Source: Sphingomonas xinjiangensis (lineage in GTDB: Bacteria > Pseudomonadota > Alphaproteobacteria > Sphingomonadales > Sphingomonadaceae). From it: a stretch of DNA of 64,000 nucleotides. The notes beneath the pieces were generated by a model. That model was given only the letters and a program-made list of their open reading frames with translations, ran no database searches and was not told the origin of the DNA. Below, one piece after another: positions 58,999 through 64,000 of the stretch. The position numbers and the translations under genes are program-made. Each line of letters opens with the position of its first letter. The first letter of the stretch is position 1. The stretch covers positions 25,252 to 89,251 of the forward strand of contig NZ_JACIJF010000012.1 of NCBI RefSeq assembly GCF_014199255.1. Direction: 5' to 3'.

Positions 58999-61673
58999 TG
59001 CCGGCTTCCGGCGACGCGCGACCCGATCCCGACGCCCTTCTGCGCCACGCCGCGCAGGAGGGCAGGGGCCGGCTGAAGATCTTCCTCGGCGCGGCCCCCG
59101 GCGTCGGCAAGACCTATGAAATGCTGTCGGAGGGCATGTCGCGCAAGCGCGACGGCAGTGACGTGGTCGTCGGCGTGGTGGAAACCCACGGGCGCGCAGA
59201 GACCGAGGCGCTGATCAGGGGGCATGATATCGTCGCGCGGCGGGTCGTTCCCTATGAGGGCCGCAACCTGCACGAGATGGACTTGGACGCCGTCCTTCAG
59301 CGCAATCCTCGCCTCGTGCTGGTCGACGAACTCGCCCACACCAATGCGCCGGGCAGCCGCCATCCAAAACGCTATCAGGATGTCGAGGAGCTGCTCGACG
59401 CCGGCATTGACGTCTATTCGACGATCAACATCCAGCACGTCGAGAGCCTCAACGACATCGTCGCGAGCTTCACCCGCATCCGCGTGCGCGAGACGGTGCC
59501 CGACCGCATCCTGGAATCAGCCGAGATCGAGGTGGTGGACATACCGCCCGACGAGCTCATCGAGCGGCTGAAGGCGGGCAAAGTTTATCTGCCGCAAGAG
59601 GCAACACGCGCGCTCAGCCATTTCTTTTCCAAGTCCAATCTGTCGGCGCTTCGGGAACTAGCGCTGCGCCGGGCCGCCCAAGCGGTTGACGTGCAGATGC
59701 TCGAGCATGTGCGGGCGACCGGTCTGGGTGGCACCTGGGCCGGCAGCGATCGCATCGTCGTCGCGGTGTCCGAACTGCCCGGCGCCGATGGTCTGGTCCG
59801 CGCGGCCAAGCGGGTTGCAGACGCGCTGCGCGGTCCCTGGACGGCGCTGTTCATCGAGACGCCGCGTACCGCCGGCTTCAGCGACGTCCAGCACCAGCGC
59901 ATCGCCGCCACCATGACGCTGGCGACTCAACTCGGCGGCACGATCGCAACCGTGCCTGCGACCTCTGTGGTCGACGGGATCCAATCCTTCGTCACCGATG
60001 CCCGTGCGACCCAGCTGGTGGTCGGCAAGTCCAAGCGGTCGCGCTGGTTCGAGCTTCGCCACGGCTCGGTAGTCGACCGGCTGGTGCGCGGAACTCCGGG
60101 AGTGACGGTGCACGTTGTCCCCGTCGAGGGGGAGGCGGCAAAGGGCGAGTGGGTCAGGCAGCGCAGCCGCGGCTGGGGCGCACCGAGCGGCTATGCCCTG
60201 ACGCTGGCCGGCATCGGAGGGGTGACCGCGCTTGCCAGCGCATTGTTCCACGTTCTCAACCTCGGCAATGTCGCGCTGCTCTACCTGCTGCCGGTGATGG
60301 TCGCGGCGAGCTTGTATGGCCTGCGAACCGGGCTGTTCGCCGGCCTCGCCTCAAGCCTCGCGTACAACTTCTTCTTCCTGCCGCCGGTCGGCACCCTGAG
60401 TGTCGCCAATCCGGAAAATCTGATCTCCGTCATTATGCTGCTCGGGGTGGCGTTCGCGACCAGCCAGCTGACCTCGCGGGTGCGCGCGCAGGCGGACCTC
60501 GCCGCCGCGAGCGCGCGAACCAACGCCACGCTCGCGGGTTTTCTGCGCCAGGTGACCAGCGTCAACGAGACGGACCAAGCGGCGCAGATGATCTGCGACG
60601 ACGTGAAGCGCCTGTTCGGCGTGCAGGTCGTGCTGCTGGCGCCTTGCGTCGGCACTGGCCTGGAGATCGAGGCGGCGAGCGATCCTGGATACCGGCTCGA
60701 CACCATGGACCAGGCGGCGGCGACCTGGGCATTCGACACCGGCACGGCCACCGGCAAGGGATCGGGAACGCTGGCCGCGTCCGAATGGCTGTTCCAGCCG
60801 CTCAAGGCGGGTGACCGGGTGCTTGCGGTGCTGGGCGTCGCCCGCGACGCCGGAGGGGACCCGATCCGGGCGGACCAGCTACCCCTGCTCGCTGGCCTGA
60901 CCGACCAGGCGGCGCTGGTGCTGGAACGGCTGCGACTGCAGGCGGAGATGCGCGACGTCGACGTGGTGCGGACTCGCGACCGGCTCCGCGCCGCCTTGCT
61001 CTCGTCGGTCAGCCATGACCTGCGCACGCCGCTCACCGCCGTGATCGCAGCGGCCAACGAGCTGGACCATGGCGCCACCCCAGCGCTGATCGGGACGATC
61101 AAGGGGGAGGCGGCTCGTCTCAACCGCTTTGTCGCGAATCTGCTCGACATGGCGCGGGTGGAGGCGGGGGCGCTGAGGCTGAACATCGAGGCGGTCGACC
61201 TCAGCGACGCGGTGACAAGCGCCTCGCATGACGCGCGGCGCGCGCTGGAGGGGCATGAGCTGCGGCTGGACGTGCCGCCCGACCTGCCGCTGGTTCGAGC
61301 CGATCCGCAGCTGCTCCACCATTGCCTGCTCAACCTGCTCGACAATGCCGGCCGCTATGGCGATCCCGGCACGGAAATCGTGATCGAGGGCCGGCACCGC
61401 TATGGCGAGATCCGGCTGGCGGTGCTCGACAATGGCCCCGGGCTCCCGCCGGGACATGAGGCAGAAGTGTTCGAGACCTTCCGCCGCCTGGAAGGCTCCG
61501 ACCGCGCGATCGGCGGCACCGGCCTTGGCCTCGCCATCGTAAAGGCGTTTGCCGAGGCGATGGGAATGGCGGTCGAGGCAGGCAATCGCGCTGAGGGCCA
61601 GGGTGCCACCTTCGCGCTCGTCTTTCCTTCCCCTCTCATCGTGCGCGACGTCGCACCGGAAAGTGTCACCTGA
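58998..61673 (+). CDS. kdpD: Osmosensitive potassium-channel histidine kinase KdpD
   Basis: 891 aa. N-terminal KdpD domain with Walker A GAAPGVGKT at 31-39 and VVGVVETHGR, then a universal-stress-like segment (IVVAVSELPGADGLVRAAKR), four membrane helices near 400-500 (GGVTALASALFHVLNLGNVA...), a GAF-like region, and the kinase core with phospho-acceptor His673 in SSVSHDLRTPLTAVI, NLLDNAGRYG and GTGLGLAIVKAF. It senses low potassium or osmotic stress and phosphorylates KdpE. Overlaps kdpC and kdpE by 1 bp each. Confidence 0.98.
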   Translation: MPASGDARPDPDALLRHAAQEGRGRLKIFLGAAPGVGKTYEMLSEGMSRKRDGSDVVVGVVETHGRAETEALIRGHDIVARRVVPYEGRNLHEMDLDAVLQRNPRLVLVDELAHTNAPGSRHPKRYQDVEELLDAGIDVYSTINIQHVESLNDIVASFTRIRVRETVPDRILESAEIEVVDIPPDELIERLKAGKVYLPQEATRALSHFFSKSNLSALRELALRRAAQAVDVQMLEHVRATGLGGTWAGSDRIVVAVSELPGADGLVRAAKRVADALRGPWTALFIETPRTAGFSDVQHQRIAATMTLATQLGGTIATVPATSVVDGIQSFVTDARATQLVVGKSKRSRWFELRHGSVVDRLVRGTPGVTVHVVPVEGEAAKGEWVRQRSRGWGAPSGYALTLAGIGGVTALASALFHVLNLGNVALLYLLPVMVAASLYGLRTGLFAGLASSLAYNFFFLPPVGTLSVANPENLISVIMLLGVAFATSQLTSRVRAQADLAAASARTNATLAGFLRQVTSVNETDQAAQMICDDVKRLFGVQVVLLAPCVGTGLEIEAASDPGYRLDTMDQAAATWAFDTGTATGKGSGTLAASEWLFQPLKAGDRVLAVLGVARDAGGDPIRADQLPLLAGLTDQAALVLERLRLQAEMRDVDVVRTRDRLRAALLSSVSHDLRTPLTAVIAAANELDHGATPALIGTIKGEAARLNRFVANLLDMARVEAGALRLNIEAVDLSDAVTSASHDARRALEGHELRLDVPPDLPLVRADPQLLHHCLLNLLDNAGRYGDPGTEIVIEGRHRYGEIRLAVLDNGPGLPPGHEAEVFETFRRLEGSDRAIGGTGLGLAIVKAFAEAMGMAVEAGNRAEGQGATFALVFPSPLIVRDVAPESVT

Positions 61674-62359
61674 TGCCTGCCAAGATCCTCGTCGTCGATG
61701 ATGAGGTCGCGATCCGCCGCCTGCTTCGCAACACCCTGGAGCGCGCCGGCTATGACATTGTGGAGGCGGGAAACGCACGCGACGCGCTTGCCGTAGCGGC
61801 GGCGCAGCTTCCGAGCGCGATCCTGCTCGATCTCGGCCTGCCAGATCGCGACGGGCTGGCGATGATCCCGCTTCTGCGCCGAAACGCCGACACCATTGTG
61901 CTGGTCGTGTCCGCGCGTGATGCGACCGACGAGAAGGTGGCGGCGCTGGACCTCGGCGCCGACGATTTTGTGACTAAGCCATTCGATACCGACGAGTTGC
62001 TGGCACGGCTGCGCGTCGCGCTGCGCCATCGCGGCCTTTCGGGGACGACTTCCAAGGTCGTCTGCAAGGGCGATCTGACGATCGATATCGACAAGCGCCT
62101 AGTGTGTCGTGGTGGCGAGGAACTCCATCTCACCCGCAAGGAGCATGATGTGCTGGCCGTGCTCGCCCGCCATATCGGCCGGGTGGTCACACACGAGCGT
62201 ATCATCGCCGCCGCCTGGGGCGGCGACGAAGATCCCCGCATCGAGTACCTTCGCATCGTGGTCCGCAACCTGCGGCAGAAGCTGGAGGCGCCTGGGCCCA
62301 TTGGCAGCGTGATCGCCAATGAACTCGGCATTGGGTATCGCCTGAGGGCAGATACCTGA
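61673..62359 (+). CDS. kdpE: Response regulator KdpE
   Basis: 228 aa. Receiver domain with acidic pocket Asp9/Asp10, phospho-acceptor Asp53 in LLDLGLPD and the VTKPFDTDELLARL switch, followed by an OmpR-type winged helix at about 130-225 (LHLTRKEHDVLAVLARHIGRV, RIEYLRIVVRNLRQKLE, NELGIGYRLRA). It activates kdp transcription. The ATG shares one base with the kdpD stop. Confidence 0.97.
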   Translation: MPAKILVVDDEVAIRRLLRNTLERAGYDIVEAGNARDALAVAAAQLPSAILLDLGLPDRDGLAMIPLLRRNADTIVLVVSARDATDEKVAALDLGADDFVTKPFDTDELLARLRVALRHRGLSGTTSKVVCKGDLTIDIDKRLVCRGGEELHLTRKEHDVLAVLARHIGRVVTHERIIAAAWGGDEDPRIEYLRIVVRNLRQKLEAPGPIGSVIANELGIGYRLRADT

Positions 62360-62641
62360 GGCGACCGTCGCCGCCGGCCATCGCTTCCCCCTCGCGGAAG
62401 TCCTGACTATCGAACGTCGCGCATATCGCTGCTTCTGCGACACACGCAGGCTCGAGGCGACTGCGAACGGCAGCCTTGCGTCCGCCGACAAGATGCCGCT
62501 GCCCGTGCTCGTATGAGCGAGTTCATATCTTGTCAGTTGTGCCGCGCTTTGTGTCACTTCTGCCAAGCGCAGGCTCAGAGCGAATCCCCTAGAGCACTTC
62601 CAGCAACGGCGTTCCTGCCGAGCGAACAGAGGAGATAGCTC

Positions 62642-63472
62642 ATGGCGACGATCACCACCCAGGACGGCACCAGCATTTTCTACAAAGATTGGGGCAGCAA
62701 GGAAGCGCAGCCGATCGTGTTTCACCATGGCTGGCCCTTGTCCGCTGATGATTGGGACAACCAGATGCTGTTCTTCGCGAGTGAGGGCTACCGCGTCATC
62801 GCGCATGATCGCCGCGGGCATGGACGCTCCAGCCAGACGGATATTGGTAACGAGATGGATACCTATGCCTCCGATGTTATCGAATTGGCTGAAGCTCTCG
62901 ACCTTCGTAATGCAGTTCATATCGGCCACTCGACCGGTGGCGGCGAAGTCGCTCGCTATGTTGCCCGATCTGCGCCAGACCGTGTTGCCAAGGCAGTGCT
63001 CCTGGGTGCCGTTCCTCCGATGATGATGCGCGGCGAGAACAGTCCTCAGGGCCTGCCACCAGAGCTTTTCGATGGGTTCCGCGCGTCGCTCATCGCCAAT
63101 CGTGCCGAGTTTTACCGCGAGATCGCATCCGGCCCCTTCTACGGGTACAATCGGGAAGGGGCACAGGTAAGCCAGGGTCTAATCGACAATTGGTCGCGCC
63201 AGGGCCTGATGGGCGGCGCCAAGGCACAGTATGACTGCATCACCGCTTTCTCGGCGACGGACTTCACTGAGGACCTCAAGGCAATCGATGTGCCGGTCCT
63301 GGTGATGCACGGCACTGACGATCAGTTGGTTCCCTTCGAGAACCACGCACCACGCGCCGTGGAGTTGCTCAAGAACGGATCGCTCAAGGCGTACGACGGC
63401 CTGTCGCATGGAATGGCGGCGACACACCCCACCATCATCAACGCTGATCTGCTCGCCTTCGTTCGAAGCTAA
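62642..63472 (+). CDS. Alpha/beta hydrolase, non-heme chloroperoxidase / arylesterase type
   Basis: 276 aa, full length. Nucleophile Ser97 in GHSTGGGEVARY, acid Asp227 in HGTDDQLVPFE, His256 in DGLSHGMAATH, and the oxyanion region HHGWPLSADDW. The STGGGE pattern is that of cofactor-free haloperoxidases that act as esterases or perhydrolases. GAGGAGATAG lies before the ATG. It is followed by a terminator and a convergent AraC-type regulator. Confidence 0.94.
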   Translation: MATITTQDGTSIFYKDWGSKEAQPIVFHHGWPLSADDWDNQMLFFASEGYRVIAHDRRGHGRSSQTDIGNEMDTYASDVIELAEALDLRNAVHIGHSTGGGEVARYVARSAPDRVAKAVLLGAVPPMMMRGENSPQGLPPELFDGFRASLIANRAEFYREIASGPFYGYNREGAQVSQGLIDNWSRQGLMGGAKAQYDCITAFSATDFTEDLKAIDVPVLVMHGTDDQLVPFENHAPRAVELLKNGSLKAYDGLSHGMAATHPTIINADLLAFVRS

Positions 63473-63480
63473 TTGCAACC

Positions 63481-63507
63481 GAGGGCGGGCTCCGGCCCGC
63501 TCTTTCT
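63481..63507 (+). terminator. Intrinsic terminator after the hydrolase gene
   Basis: GAGGGCGGGC pairs with GCCCGCTC across TCCG, followed by TTTCT; 8 bp after the stop codon and on the way to the convergent regulator. Confidence 0.75.
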
Positions 63508-63532
63508 GCACTGCGCGGCAGGCGCCTTCCGC

Positions 63533-64000
63533 CTACGCCGCCACGCCGAACCGGCGGCGATACTCAGCGGGCGCCAATCCCGTGACGCGTTGGAAGAGCT
63601 TACGGAACGCCGAAGGGTCACCATAGCCAACTTGCCAAGCGATCTGCTCGATCGGCCGTCGCGTCAGTTCGAGTGCCTCGCGAGCCTTCGCTATCCGTAT
63701 CTGCTGCGCATATTCCGTAGGTCTGAGTCCTGTCGCCTTTTTGAAGCGGCGTAGGAAAGTTCGCTCCTCCATACCCGCGCGGCCGGCAAGCATAGGCACG
63801 CCGTGATCCTTGGCTCCTGTCGCCTGCAGCCAGTGCTGAATCGCAAGGATGGTAGTGTCCCCATGATCTAGCTTGGGTACAAACTGCCCATAGGGCTGCT
63901 GCGCACGACCAGGTGGATCAACCAGGAAGAAGCGCGCAGTTGCGAGCATCACGCTTGGGCCGAGCAGTCGTCCGACAAGCGTGAGGCCGAGGTCGGTCCA
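63533..64000 (-). CDS. AraC-family (GlxA-like) transcriptional regulator, 5' end outside the window
   Basis: At least 155 aa. Upstream coding continues to the window edge as WTDLGLTLVGRLLGPSVMLA, the GlxA-type class-I amidotransferase-like domain, so the ATG at 63952 is internal. Two helix-turn-helix motifs follow: AGRAGMEERTFLRRFKKATG and WQVGYGDPSAFRKLFQRVTG, ending PAEYRRRFGVAA. It probably regulates the convergent hydrolase or other genes beyond the edge. Confidence 0.92.
   Translation of the reverse strand, partial: WTDLGLTLVGRLLGPSVMLATARFFLVDPPGRAQQPYGQFVPKLDHGDTTILAIQHWLQATGAKDHGVPMLAGRAGMEERTFLRRFKKATGLRPTEYAQQIRIAKAREALELTRRPIEQIAWQVGYGDPSAFRKLFQRVTGLAPAEYRRRFGVAA

Overview
The window most resembles an accessory replicon (plasmid or chromid) of a sphingomonad alphaproteobacterium. 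The clues are three PEPxxWA-CTERM secreted proteins, a TorF-type porin directly in front of kdpFABCDE, a DUF6894 protein, an RPA-type plasmid initiator, and high GC with typical sphingomonad TonB-receptor and glycosidase genes. I see no rRNA, tRNA or CRISPR array. All functional calls rest on recognising protein families by eye; no search was run.

Layout. (1) 1-811: wreck of an IS1182-like transposase. (2) 1.3-10.6 kb: intact carbohydrate-utilisation locus with a GH144-type glucanase, an Oar-like TonB-dependent receptor and a LacI regulator (all minus), two LacI-type operator palindromes, a Tat-exported GH3 beta-glucosidase (plus) and a GPH-family sugar symporter (minus). This gene set suggests uptake and hydrolysis of a beta-glucan, plausibly beta-1,2-glucan. 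(3) 10.6-53.5 kb: a gene-poor stretch, roughly 43% coding by my count, littered with transposase remnants. It contains the replication and partition region (parA plus a small partner, RPA-type repA, RP-C-type repC, two arrays of one iteron family, and a candidate antisense RNA upstream of repC). It also holds a MASE1-PAS-GGDEF cyclase, phosphoglucomutase, a CHAP amidase, a DUF1080 hydrolase, three PEP-CTERM proteins, an outer-membrane protein/phosphatase/membrane-protein operon, an HWE kinase with its receiver, galU, and several tiny membrane proteins. (4) 53.5-62.4 kb: intact high-affinity potassium system: TorF-like porin, a 27-aa peptide, kdpF, kdpA, kdpB, kdpC, kdpD, kdpE. (5) 62.6-64 kb: an alpha/beta hydrolase of the chloroperoxidase type, then an AraC/GlxA-type regulator cut by the window edge.

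How it fits together. Phosphoglucomutase and GalU together make UDP-glucose, the precursor for glucans and exopolysaccharide. PEP-CTERM proteins are normally made by exopolysaccharide-producing bacteria that carry an exosortase, which is not in this window. The central section reads as a decaying plasmid backbone bearing a few maintained genes, flanked by two compact, healthy operons. The most unusual feature is the replication region: two unrelated initiator genes interleaved with two clusters of the same 23-bp iteron, one arranged as regular inverted pairs and the other as direct repeats, plus a repABC-style counter-transcribed RNA and a hairpin over the ribosome-binding site in front of repC although no repAB lies beside it.
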